Below are positions 9,576 to 17,347 of a stretch of DNA of 64,000 bases, in pieces. Position 1 is the first letter of the stretch, and every line of letters begins with the position of its first letter. The stretch is from Kamptonema formosum PCC 6407 (lineage in GTDB: Bacteria > Cyanobacteriota > Cyanobacteriia > Cyanobacteriales > Microcoleaceae), in contig NZ_KB235898.1 of assembly GCF_000332155.1 (NCBI RefSeq), forward strand, positions 124,001-188,000, given 5' to 3'. The notes beneath the pieces were generated by a model that was not told where the DNA came from, did no database searches, and saw nothing but the letters and a program-made list of their open reading frames with translations. The translations under genes and the position numbers were made by a program.

Positions 9576-9602
9576 CGTGACGATTAATATAGGTAAGTAA
9601 AA

Positions 9603-10607
9603 ATGGAGAAAACTAAGATATTATTTGTCTGTAGTCAGAACAAGCTAAGAAGCTTGACGGCTGAAAAGATGTATGAAAATAGTAATTATGCAGTCAAATC
9701 AGCAGGCACAGAAAAAGGAGCAAGAACCAGAGTTACAGAAGGGATGATTGGGTGGGCAGATTTAATATTTGTGATGGAGAAGCGACACAGCGATCGCCTT
9801 CGCAGTAAATTTCCAGAAAGTCTGGCAGGAAAAAAAATCATTTGCCTGCATATCCCCGATAATTACGAATATATGGAACCTGAGTTAATAGAAATTTTAG
9901 AAGCCAAACTCAGCCCCTATATCGAACTGCCAAATAACCAGAAAGATTTTATGCAGCGAGTGCTCGAACCGGAAGTAATGGACACCTGGGAAGAAGCAGT
10001 TGAGTACGACTCAATGGATTTCACAGAAGTTAATACAGATTTTGCCGAACTTGCCATAAAATTAGGGCCAATCGCGGGTAAAATTTTGGATGCTGGCACA
10101 GGTACGGCTCGTATCCCGATAATTATGCGTCAAATGCGGCCCCAATGGCAGGTAATTGGCATCGACTTGTCCGCAAATATGTTAAAAGTGGGTCAGGAAA
10201 ATGTGGAAAAAGCAGGGATGCGATCGCAGATTCAGTTAGAGCTAATAGATGCAAAAAAAATGCCCTATCCAGACAATCACTTCGATCTGGTTGTTTCCAA
10301 TAGTATTATCCATCATTTGCCCGATCCCTTACCATTTTTAGCAGAAGTCAAGCGAGTACTTAAACCCAATGGCGGGATACTTTTGCGAGATTTACTTCGA
10401 CCTTTTGACAAGGAAGCACAAGAGAATTTAGTAGAGATGTATGCATGGGAGTGCAACCCCCATCAACAAAAATTATTTAGTGATTCTCTACAGGCAGCGT
10501 TTACTATAGAAGAAGTGGAAGTAATGATACAATCTGCGAAGTTAGAAAGCGTAAAAATTTATCAATCTTCCGATCGGCATTGGACAGCCGAACGGTATTG
10601 GAATTAA
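9603..10607 (+). CDS. Low-molecular-weight protein tyrosine phosphatase-SAM methyltransferase fusion
   Basis: A 334-residue two-domain protein. Residues 1-110 form a small LMW-PTP-like domain: ILFVC10SQNKLR16S is the C-x5-R phosphate loop at the usual N-terminal position, and DLIFVMEKRH and IPDNYEYM are typical of the short phosphatase subfamily. Residues about 140-334 are a class I methyltransferase with motif I ILDAGTGTAR (D163 region), an acidic motif II VIGIDLS, and a VVSNSIIHHLPDP motif IV followed by VLKPNGGILLRD. The two run in one frame with no stop or frameshift. Fusion suggests that one protein both removes a phosphate and methylates in a linked process; substrate unknown. The predicted general acid of the phosphatase (Asp about residue 87) is plausible but not certain. 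Confidence 0.8.
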   Translation: MEKTKILFVCSQNKLRSLTAEKMYENSNYAVKSAGTEKGARTRVTEGMIGWADLIFVMEKRHSDRLRSKFPESLAGKKIICLHIPDNYEYMEPELIEILEAKLSPYIELPNNQKDFMQRVLEPEVMDTWEEAVEYDSMDFTEVNTDFAELAIKLGPIAGKILDAGTGTARIPIIMRQMRPQWQVIGIDLSANMLKVGQENVEKAGMRSQIQLELIDAKKMPYPDNHFDLVVSNSIIHHLPDPLPFLAEVKRVLKPNGGILLRDLLRPFDKEAQENLVEMYAWECNPHQQKLFSDSLQAAFTIEEVEVMIQSAKLESVKIYQSSDRHWTAERYWN

Positions 10608-11024
10608 GGTCTAAGGCAGATAGAAGAGGGGCTAGGGGCTAGGGGCTAGGGGCTAGGGAAAGAGAGGGAGATGGGGAGATGGGGAAGATGGGGAGGATGG
10701 GGAAGATGGGGAAGATGGGGAGGATGGGGAAGATGGGGAGGATGGGGAGGATGGGGGAGATGGGGGAGAAAATCTGCCATTCTCCCAAATTAGCAATTGC
10801 AGAACTTACGCACCCAACCTCATAAACCGGGTTTTTTTACGAAAATACTTCGTTGTTACTCACAGATGCTCTCAAAAACCCGGTTTCTGAAGCCCCATCG
10901 TAAGTCCTAAATTACCAACTAGCAATTAGCAATTAGCAATTAGCAATTAGCAATTAGCAATTAGCAATTACCAATTATCCGAATCTATCCCTAATTCAAG
11001 CGCAAGTTGCGATATTTTTATTAC
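10608..11024. repeat. 417-base repeat island with an inserted palindromic element
   Basis: CTAGGGG heptamers (10625-10658), GGGGAGAT/GGGGAAGAT tract (10659-10770), a dispersed palindromic element (10798-10907) and TAGCAAT heptamers (10914-10978). This is the reverse order of the modules at 7275-7441, with the palindromic element sitting between the second and third modules. No gene is seen. Confidence 0.8.
10798..10907. repeat. MITE-like palindromic element with AACTTACG ends
   Basis: About 110 bases. The outer ends AACTTACG and CGTAAGTCC are inverted, and inside them AAACCGGGTTTTTT and AAAAACCCGGTTT are inverted again. A related copy, with the same flank of CCATTCTC...CAATTAGCAATT, lies at about 7449-7530 on the other strand. 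No coding capacity; it fits a non-autonomous mobile element. Confidence 0.55.
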
Positions 11025-11519
11025 CTACCAACCCCAAGTACCAGGCCCACCTTTAAACGGCCCAACAATATCCTGAGTAATCCAACCCCCATAAAAATCG
11101 CCCAATTGCCCTTTTACCAATTCCCCATCCACATAACAGGCATCCATCAAACTGGGGTAAAAAGCTACATAATCCTTAATAGACTCAAAAGCTGGAATCG
11201 GATTAGGATAAAACCAAGCCGCATCAGGAACCTGCTTATCCCCGACACTAATACTGTAATATCCCGCTTGTCCCTTCCACTCGCACCAAGATGTCCTCGA
11301 AGTTCTGAGCAAATAAGTCATCTGAATGTCACTAGGAGGGATATAGTAAATAGGAGGATGACTCGTTTCTAGTATCCGCCTGCTGGAATGAGTATCAGCA
11401 ATAACCATACCATTAAAAATTACCTGGACGTGCTTGCTTGAGTCATCAATCCGAGGTGGACGCGGATAATCCCAGACAGACTCTTGACCAGGCCCCGGTT
11501 CAATACGAGTGATGTTCAC
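11025..11519 (-). CDS. DUF427 domain protein
   Basis: A 164-residue protein whose residues about 30-120 show the DUF427 pattern: VQVIFNGMVIADTxxSxRILE, HPPIYYIPPSDI, then a Ser/Thr stretch, SWCEWKGQAGYYSI and AAWFYPNPIPAF. The domain adopts a small beta-tent fold found in bacteria and plants; no biochemical function is established. Here one domain is extended by an N-terminal 28 residues and a C-terminal Gly/Trp-rich tail. No signal peptide. It stands alone, between a repeat island and a non-coding stretch, and upstream bases include AGGAG on the minus strand near 11530, consistent with the start. Confidence 0.75.
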   Translation of the reverse strand: MNITRIEPGPGQESVWDYPRPPRIDDSSKHVQVIFNGMVIADTHSSRRILETSHPPIYYIPPSDIQMTYLLRTSRTSWCEWKGQAGYYSISVGDKQVPDAAWFYPNPIPAFESIKDYVAFYPSLMDACYVDGELVKGQLGDFYGGWITQDIVGPFKGGPGTWGW

Positions 11520-11809
11520 TTTTACAAACTCCTGTAAAATAACAATATTGGTTGTTAATCCTATCCTGTGAGTCCTAACACTTTATAGTACAGAATTTAG
11601 TGGTTTAGTGGGGAATGCCACAGTTCAGGGAGCAGGTTTAACCTAAAATTTAGCAAAACTCAAAACCGTTTAGGTAGCGTACTTGCAGGGTTTAGCGTTG
11701 AGAGGAACGAAGCAATCTCAAAACTCAAAACTTTCCGTCCCCTTCAATGTACCCTTAATCTTGTGTCACCTTCAGACAAACAAACTTTTAAAACCTTTGT
11801 GCAAACTTT

Positions 11810-13132
11810 ATGAGCATTCGCGGTATAGATGTTTCCGACTACCAACCAAACGTAAACTGGCAAGCAGTGGCCAACAGCGGCATCACCTTCGCCTTTGTCA
11901 AGTCAACAGAAGGTACAACCTTCGTAGCCGAAACCTTCGCCCGGAATTGGGCGGCGATGAAAGCAGCGGGTATTCAGCGCGGCGCTTACCATTTCTTTCG
12001 ACCGGCCAGTAGCGTTCAAGGGCAAATTGATTTGTTCCTAAAAACAGTCAAGCTAGAACCTGGGGATATGCCCGCAGTTTTAGACGTAGAGAGTACAGGG
12101 GGTTTGGGTGCAACGGAGATCTGCGATCGCATGGCAATTTGGCTCGAAGCAGTCGAAAAAGCCACCAAAATACGACCGATCATCTACACCTACCCTGGTT
12201 TCTGGGACAACTTAGGAACCAAACGTTTTGGCGATTACCCCCTATGGATAGCCCATTACACTACGGCCCAAGAACCTTGGGTTCCCGGCGGTTGGAATAC
12301 CTGGACATTCTGGCAATATACAGACAAAGGCAGTGTCAGTGGAGTAACAGGAGGGGTAGACGTTAACATCTTTGAAAGCTTGCGAGAAGGTAGCCCCGCC
12401 CCCAAAGTCCAAGAAATCCAGAAGCACTTAAAAAATAAAGGATTTTATCAGGGGACTATAGATGGTAACTACAGTACCAGCACTAAATCCGCTGCGATCG
12501 CCTTTCAAAAATCTCAGGGACTAGAAGCCGACGGCATCGTTGGCCTGAAAACACTCACAGCCCTCCTGAGTAAATTTCCCAGCGGTACCTTCCCCACTCC
12601 CTCACCATCCCCAGCCCCGTCACCCGTACCAGCCCCGAAACCCACACCATTACCCACCCCCACTCCCACCCCATTACCCCTGGGAGGAATCCGCCTGATT
12701 GACGTATGCCTGAGTTATAAAGCCAACACCAACCAAGATATTGCCCTGATCTGGTTACAAAGCCAAATTGCCCCCTCACTCCTGGCCGAATTTACTCAAA
12801 GGTGGCGCAATCAATCCGTACCCCAAGTTACATTCGTGCGGCTTTTGGACGTTTGCAAGTATTATCGCGGCTTACCTAACCAAGATCAGTCCTTAGACTG
12901 GCTGCAATCGCAACTTTCCGCCAAAATTTTGACTGAATTTGCCCAAAGGTGGCGGGGTCAAGTACCCGTACCCGAAACCACAGCTAGCATCCGACTGATC
13001 GACGTTTGCAAATATTATCGCGGCTTAGCCAACCAAGATCAGTCCTTAGACTGGCTACAATCGCAACTTTCTCCAACGGTGCTCGCAGACTTTGACCGCA
13101 GATGGCGGGCGGCCACTGGCAGTAATCCTTGA
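11810..13132 (+). CDS. GH25 muramidase with PG-binding domain and three C-terminal repeats
   Basis: A 440-residue protein. Residues 1-190 are a GH25 (Chalaropsis-type) lysozyme: GIDVSDYQP at the start, FAFVKSTEG, and the catalytic LDVES at about 91-95, ending with WQYTDKG. A peptidoglycan-binding domain of the PG_binding_1 type follows (about 194-256), then a Pro-rich linker (about 262-292). The C-terminus holds three copies of a roughly 42-residue unit starting at about 294, 344 and 394 (pattern RLIDVCKYYRG, NQDQSLDWLQSQLS, FxxRWR). The last two copies are almost identical in DNA, indicating recent duplication. It should cut peptidoglycan glycan strands. No signal peptide is visible, so export would need another route such as lysis or a holin. 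Confidence 0.88.
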   Translation: MSIRGIDVSDYQPNVNWQAVANSGITFAFVKSTEGTTFVAETFARNWAAMKAAGIQRGAYHFFRPASSVQGQIDLFLKTVKLEPGDMPAVLDVESTGGLGATEICDRMAIWLEAVEKATKIRPIIYTYPGFWDNLGTKRFGDYPLWIAHYTTAQEPWVPGGWNTWTFWQYTDKGSVSGVTGGVDVNIFESLREGSPAPKVQEIQKHLKNKGFYQGTIDGNYSTSTKSAAIAFQKSQGLEADGIVGLKTLTALLSKFPSGTFPTPSPSPAPSPVPAPKPTPLPTPTPTPLPLGGIRLIDVCLSYKANTNQDIALIWLQSQIAPSLLAEFTQRWRNQSVPQVTFVRLLDVCKYYRGLPNQDQSLDWLQSQLSAKILTEFAQRWRGQVPVPETTASIRLIDVCKYYRGLANQDQSLDWLQSQLSPTVLADFDRRWRAATGSNP

Positions 13133-13187
13133 GGAGTTTTAAGTTATGAGTTATTGAGTTAGATATTAACTCCCAATTCAAAACTCA

Positions 13188-13334
13188 TATAGCAACCTTC
13201 TTGGTAGTTAAGAAGTTCTGAGTTCCACCAAACTAGCCCACTATTCCCTTCTTCCCTAGCCCTGAGCATCGTAGCCCCTAGCCCCTAGTCCCTTCTTCCC
13301 TAGCCCCTAGCCCCTAGTCCCTAGCCCCTTCTTT
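13188..13334 (+). repeat. Dispersed repeat, left flank of the antiporter
   Basis: Starts with TATAGCAACC, contains GTTCTGAGTTCCACCAAACT at 13215-13234 and ends in CTAGCCC heptamers that touch the antiporter ATG. The inverted counterpart lies at 15216-15330, with the same 20-mer reversed at 15295-15314. Confidence 0.75.
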
Positions 13335-15236
13335 ATGGAAGTCTCGTTTAATCTCACCCTGCTGATGGCGATCGCAGTCATCTGCGGGATCGGCGCTCAA
13401 GTTTTAGCTGACTACCTAAAAGTTCCTGCTATTGTTTTTTTGCTGCTGTTCGGGATGATCGCAGGGCCAAGCGGTTTGGGAGTGTTACACCCCAATTTAC
13501 TAGGGAGTGGTTTAGAGGTGATCGTCTCCCTGTCAGTGGCGCTAATTCTGTTTGAAGGTGGTCTGAACTTAGAATTTAGAGACTTGGGGCGCGTTTCGGG
13601 TAGCATCCGCAATTTAGTTACTCTGGGCACCCTAATTACCCTCGTGGGTGGCGGTATGGCCGCTCACTGGTTAGGGGAATTTCCCTGGCCGATCGCTTTT
13701 CTTTATGCTTCCCTGGTAGTCGTAACGGGGCCAACGGTGATCGGGCCATTACTCAAACATATATCTGTCGATCGCCAAGTCGCAACCATGCTGGAAGCAG
13801 AAGGCGTGTTAATCGATCCCGTTGGTGCAATTCTAGCAGTATTGGTACTCAATATTGTTTTGAATCGCAATCCCGATTTATTCGGGTTATTCCAAGAATT
13901 AGTCCTGCGATTGGTTACAGGTGGAGGGATTGGGATTGTAGGAGGTTGGCTGCTGGGATTGATTTTGTTGCGATCGCGCTTTCTCTCAGAAGACCTCAAA
14001 AATCTCGTAGTCTTAGCTGCTTTATGGGGAATGTTTGCTTTAGCAGAATCGATCAGCAGCGAGTCAGGATTGATGGCAACTGTCTTAGCAGGAATCGTAT
14101 TGCGATCGGCCTCATTACCAGAAGAAAGACTATTACGGAGGTTTAAAGGTCAACTAACAATCCTTGCTGTTTCCGTCTTATTCATACTTTTAGCAGCAGA
14201 TTTATCCATAGCCAGTATTTTTGCACTCGGTTGGGGCAGTTTTTTCACAGTTTTAGCCTTAATGTGGATAGTGCGACCAATTAATATCTGGCTTTGTACT
14301 TGGAATAGCGGCCTGAATTGGCGACAAAAACTATTTGCTTGCTGGGTTGCTCCTAGAGGGATCATTTCCGCTTCTGTTTCTTCTCTATTTGCTATTTTAT
14401 TGACTCAGCGAGGTATTAATGGCGGCGACTCGATTAAAGCTCTAGTCTTCCTAACAATTATTATGACAGTCTTCCTGCAAGGATTGACGGCAGGGTGGGT
14501 GGCTCAAATTTTAGATATTACTTCTAAGTCGGTGACTGGTGCTGTCATCGTAGGATCGAATCCTTTGAGCAGATTAATTGCCCGTTTATTTAAAGAACGG
14601 GGAGAGCTAGCTGTGATGATTGATACTGACGAAGCAGCTTGTCTGCAAGCAGAACAGGAAGGTTTACAAGTTTTCTTAAGTAGCGCCTTGGATCATAGCA
14701 TTTTAGAAGAGGCGGGACTCGCTTCAATGGGAACTTTTTTAGCAATGACTAGCAATGGTGAGGTAAATTTAGTATTAGCACAAAGAGCGGCAGAAGAGTT
14801 TAAACCCCCCAGGGTTTTAGCTATTTTCCCTCGCGCTGCTACTGGGCCGAGTAATAAGACTAAGATTCCTCAAGCCTTTATTCCAGATTTGCCACTTAAG
14901 ACTTGGAATCAGTATCTAAATGATGGGGAGGTGAAGTTAGGGGAAACTCAGTTTAAAGAGTCGAGTTTAGAATTTCAAGTGGCTCATTTGGAAGCTTTAA
15001 TTGGTTCTGGAGAGTTACTACCTTTACTGATAGAAAGGGAGGGGTATTTACAGGTAGTACCTGTTGGTGAGGATTGGCTGAGTGGCGATCGGATTATATA
15101 CTTGTTACACGATCCGAAACCGAAACTGTTGAAGCGCTTATCTGGTGCTCCACAGTCTAAGCTGACTTTGGAAAAGCATCCTGTAGTCGAGGAAGTACCG
15201 ATGCCTTATAGGGAGGGGCTAGGGGCTAGGGGCTAG
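13335..15236 (+). CDS. CPA1-type cation/proton antiporter with C-terminal TrkA-N (RCK) domain
   Basis: A 633-residue membrane protein. About twelve hydrophobic segments (residues 8-395) include the ALILFEGGLNL and EAEGVLIDPVGA motifs with the acidic transport residues and the WVAPRGIISA segment of CPA-family antiporters. From about 399 a Rossmann-type TrkA-N domain begins (GAVIVGSNPLSRLIA, then an acidic strand end MIDTDEA), which should bind a nucleotide and gate transport; a further regulatory segment fills 500-615. It probably exchanges Na+ or K+ for H+ at the plasma membrane. The last residues (EGLGARG) and the TAG stop are read from a CTAGGGG repeat, so the native C-terminus was probably altered when the repeat arrived. 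There is no Shine-Dalgarno; the ATG directly follows another repeat. Confidence 0.85.
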   Translation: MEVSFNLTLLMAIAVICGIGAQVLADYLKVPAIVFLLLFGMIAGPSGLGVLHPNLLGSGLEVIVSLSVALILFEGGLNLEFRDLGRVSGSIRNLVTLGTLITLVGGGMAAHWLGEFPWPIAFLYASLVVVTGPTVIGPLLKHISVDRQVATMLEAEGVLIDPVGAILAVLVLNIVLNRNPDLFGLFQELVLRLVTGGGIGIVGGWLLGLILLRSRFLSEDLKNLVVLAALWGMFALAESISSESGLMATVLAGIVLRSASLPEERLLRRFKGQLTILAVSVLFILLAADLSIASIFALGWGSFFTVLALMWIVRPINIWLCTWNSGLNWRQKLFACWVAPRGIISASVSSLFAILLTQRGINGGDSIKALVFLTIIMTVFLQGLTAGWVAQILDITSKSVTGAVIVGSNPLSRLIARLFKERGELAVMIDTDEAACLQAEQEGLQVFLSSALDHSILEEAGLASMGTFLAMTSNGEVNLVLAQRAAEEFKPPRVLAIFPRAATGPSNKTKIPQAFIPDLPLKTWNQYLNDGEVKLGETQFKESSLEFQVAHLEALIGSGELLPLLIEREGYLQVVPVGEDWLSGDRIIYLLHDPKPKLLKRLSGAPQSKLTLEKHPVVEEVPMPYREGLGARG

Positions 15237-15330
15237 GGGCTAGGGAAAGAAGGGGAAGAAGGGAAAGAAGAGGAAGAAGGGAAGAGAATTAGTGAGTTTG
15301 GTGGAACTCAGAACATCTTAACCTACTAAA
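15216..15330 (-). repeat. Dispersed repeat, right flank of the antiporter (inverted copy)
   Basis: CTAGGGG heptamers overlap the antiporter 3' end, followed by a GGGAAGAAGG purine tract and the 20-mer AGTTTGGTGGAACTCAGAAC at 15295-15314, the exact reverse complement of 13215-13234. Confidence 0.75.
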
Positions 15331-15333
15331 ATT

Positions 15334-15398
15334 GTCATTGCGAGCGCAGCGAAGCAATCGCAGAGACTAGGCGATTGCGGAGCACAGCGAACAATGAC
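15334..15398. repeat. REP-like palindrome (GTCATTGCGAGC type)
   Basis: A 65-base imperfect palindrome that begins with GTCATTG and ends with CAATGAC, with GCAATCGC and GCGATTGC meeting near the centre. This sequence type is a common dispersed palindrome in cyanobacterial genomes. Confidence 0.65.
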
Positions 15399-15485
15399 GG
15401 ATTATTACTAATAAAGGGGATGACTAACCCGGATTTGGTATAAGTCCTGTCCTAGATTGACCACTCTACAAACTTTAAAAAAATC

Positions 15486-16169
15486 ATGTTCAAAAAAATC
15501 ACAAATTCTATCTTATTAACCGTACTGACATTATCCTCTATAGGATCGTCTTCCAGCCCAGCTCAATCAGAATATTTAATAGCTCAAGCTGTGAAATGCA
15601 ACCCTAATGGTAATACCTTAGAAATGAGAAAATGTGCATCAGATAGCTATGCAGTAGCAGATAAAAAGCTGAATCAAGTCTATCAACAAAACATCTCCAA
15701 GCTTAGCGGTGAATACAAAAATCGCTTGATTCAAGCACAGAGAGCGTGGATTACATTTCGTGATGCAACTTGCAACTTTGAAGCTGCCGAAGCATTGGGT
15801 GGAACTTTGGAACCATTACTATATACGGGATGTCTAGAGCGAGTTACCTCGGAACGCACGGCCTATTTACAGAGATATTTTGCTAATCTTAATAGCGGAT
15901 CTAGGACTGACCCTACTTTACCACAAGTTGGCACAGTAAAAAGCTTGGTTGATGGGGATATTATGTGTTATGCGACGTTGATTGATGACAACAATACTGA
16001 GCGAAGAGTGGGTGCAAGTTTTGAGATTTGTGCTAAGAAAGCTCAATTTTTAAATAAGAAAGTTCGCTTGACTTATGCTAGGACTAATGTCAATGATTGT
16101 CAAAGTATTGAACCCTGTGGCAAAACCCGCCAAGAAATGCTAGTTACCAAAATGGAAATTATTAGGTAG
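15486..16169 (+). CDS. LprI/DUF1311 domain exported protein
   Basis: A 227-residue protein with a signal peptide (hydrophobic about 8-24, cleavage likely near residue 28-35). Residues about 37-130 match the LprI N-terminal domain: cysteines at CNPN, KCASDSY, ATCNFEA and YTGCLE in the usual spacing plus AQRAWITFRDA. The domain is named for a mycobacterial lysozyme inhibitor and is widespread in periplasmic proteins. The C-terminal 80 residues form a separate beta-rich segment with its own cysteine pairs (MCYATLID, FEICAKK, DCQS, EPCG). It is likely periplasmic and disulphide-bonded. The nearby GH25 muramidase invites a lysozyme-inhibitor idea, but the two are not an operon and this is only speculation. 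Confidence 0.75.
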   Translation: MFKKITNSILLTVLTLSSIGSSSSPAQSEYLIAQAVKCNPNGNTLEMRKCASDSYAVADKKLNQVYQQNISKLSGEYKNRLIQAQRAWITFRDATCNFEAAEALGGTLEPLLYTGCLERVTSERTAYLQRYFANLNSGSRTDPTLPQVGTVKSLVDGDIMCYATLIDDNNTERRVGASFEICAKKAQFLNKKVRLTYARTNVNDCQSIEPCGKTRQEMLVTKMEIIR

Positions 16170-16205
16170 GTAATCAATACAGGAGTTCTGAATTAAAAGT
16201 ATCAG

Positions 16206-16586
16206 TCAATCATTCCATCTCAAAATCTCTGCCACTTTTTCCATCAGGGTGGTGGGTTCAAATGGTTTGGGAATTATCCCATTAACGCCCATTTCGGTAA
16301 ATTTGGCGCGATCGCTTGGTAAAATTTTCGCTGTCAGTAGAATCACTGGAATCGAGCGAGTGATGGGATCGGATCGGAGGCGATCGTATACGGCAAACCC
16401 ATCCATTCCCGGCATAGAGATATCCAGCAAAATAGCATTAGGTTGTTCTGTTTGTAGGATTTGCAAACATTCTTGTCCCGATGCTGCCACTAGGGTGTTC
16501 CATCCTGCGAAGTCTTCCAGACACAGTTGTATCAGTTCGCGGAGGTATTCTTCGTCATCAACAATGAGAATTTGTTTCCCGATCAT
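16206..16586 (-). CDS. Single-domain response regulator (CheY-like)
   Basis: A 126-residue receiver domain with all key residues: VDDEE acidic pocket near the start, the phospho-acceptor in ILLDISMPGMDG, the conserved Thr in ILLTAK and the Lys in IPKPFEP. The ATG at 16586 is preferred; a longer frame to 16637 would add residues encoded by the TATAGCAACC element. No output domain, so it should work as a phosphate relay or by binding a partner. It is a close paralogue of the receiver at 16929-17309 and lies downstream of it and of the 1629-residue kinase on the same strand. Confidence 0.9.
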   Translation of the reverse strand: MIGKQILIVDDEEYLRELIQLCLEDFAGWNTLVAASGQECLQILQTEQPNAILLDISMPGMDGFAVYDRLRSDPITRSIPVILLTAKILPSDRAKFTEMGVNGIIPKPFEPTTLMEKVAEILRWND

Positions 16587-16928
16587 CTTGTTTTCGCGCA
16601 GGACACTGCGATCGCAATTAGTTATAGCAACCGCCAAGGCGGTTTAAGAGGGGCTAGGGGCTACGATGCTCAGGGCTAGGGAAGACGGAAGAAGGGTTTA
16701 GAATCAGGGTTTTAAATTTAGAATGTCTTAACTGCCTTGGCAACTGCTATACTTGCCAAGCGTTGATTTACTTTGGGTTAATCAAAAATCAAATTTTGGG
16801 TTGCCAGTAGAGCGTCAAGTACATATAGCAACCGTTGTTTGAGCTGGGTAACAGAAGACTAAATAGCAAGGGTAAGGAATTGGTAAAGATTCCGTTATCG
16901 TTACAAAATTTCACAAAAATACTGAAAG
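16587..16928. other. 342-base gap holding a MITE-like element
   Basis: Two paralogous receiver genes are separated by this stretch. It contains the element 16623-16751 (listed separately), a further TATAGCAACC fragment at 16824, and otherwise unassigned AT-rich sequence. No gene is seen. Confidence 0.6.
16623..16751. mobile_element. MITE-like element with 27-base terminal inverted repeats
   Basis: Left end TATAGCAACCGCCAAGGCGG... (16623-16649) and right end, read on the other strand, TATAGCAGTTGCCAAGGCAG... (16751-16725) match at about 23 of 27 positions. Each end is itself palindromic (ACCGCC/GGCGGT). The 129-base element carries a CTAGGGG run inside and no gene. Single ends of the same family occur at 1753, 13188, 16824 and 53732. 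Confidence 0.55.
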
Positions 16929-17309
16929 TTATTCATCCCATCCCAACATCTCTGTTATTTCTTCTTTGAGGGTGATGGGCTCGATCGGTTTGGAAACTAC
17001 CCCAGCAATGCCCATCTGGGCAAATCTAGTGCGATCGCTTGGTAAAACTTTTGCCGTCAGCAGAATCACTGGAATCGATCGAGTGATGGGATTGGATTGG
17101 AGGCGATCGCACACAGCAATCCCATCCATTCCTGGCATAGAGACATCCAACAAAATAGCATTAGGTCGTTCTGTTTGTAGGATTTGTAAACATTCTTCTC
17201 CCGATGCTGCCACTAGGGTTTCCCATCCCGCTAAATCTTCCAAGCACGCCTGTATTAATTCCCGGAGACAATCGTCATCATCAACAACTAGAATTTGTCT
17301 GTCTATCAT
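16929..17309 (-). CDS. Single-domain response regulator (CheY-like), paralogue of 16206-16586
   Basis: A 126-residue receiver with VDDDD pocket, LLDVSMPGMDG phospho-acceptor, ILLTAK Thr and VSKPIEP Lys. It is highly similar to the receiver 343 bases downstream, over protein and DNA, so the two arose by duplication. The ATG at 17309 is chosen over 17345 because the extra 12 residues come from an unconserved CCCAAATCTCAAATCCC stretch. The gene lies 38 bases after the stop of the large multi-PAS kinase, so the kinase probably phosphorylates it. No DNA-binding domain. Confidence 0.9.
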   Translation of the reverse strand: MIDRQILVVDDDDCLRELIQACLEDLAGWETLVAASGEECLQILQTERPNAILLDVSMPGMDGIAVCDRLQSNPITRSIPVILLTAKVLPSDRTRFAQMGIAGVVSKPIEPITLKEEITEMLGWDE

Positions 17310-17347
17310 TCGCTTTGGGATTTGAGATTTGGGATGTTGAATCAATC

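Larger units (their letters stand above)
9032..9602. other. 571-base AT-rich intergenic region between divergent NTRC and the phosphatase-methyltransferase gene
   Basis: No convincing open frame. It contains a good sigma70-type promoter (9289-9317, listed separately), a near-duplicated motif (ATGCAAAAATCAAATT at 9414 onward, and a similar copy about 20 bases later), and an inverted repeat at 9537-9575 just before the next gene. The length and the promoter nearly 300 bases upstream of the gene leave room for a long 5' leader or a small RNA. Confidence 0.5.

Noticed and set aside
11683-12012. Plus-strand frame overlapping the GH25 start
   Set aside because: Shadow frame of the muramidase; composition and absence of a domain do not support it.
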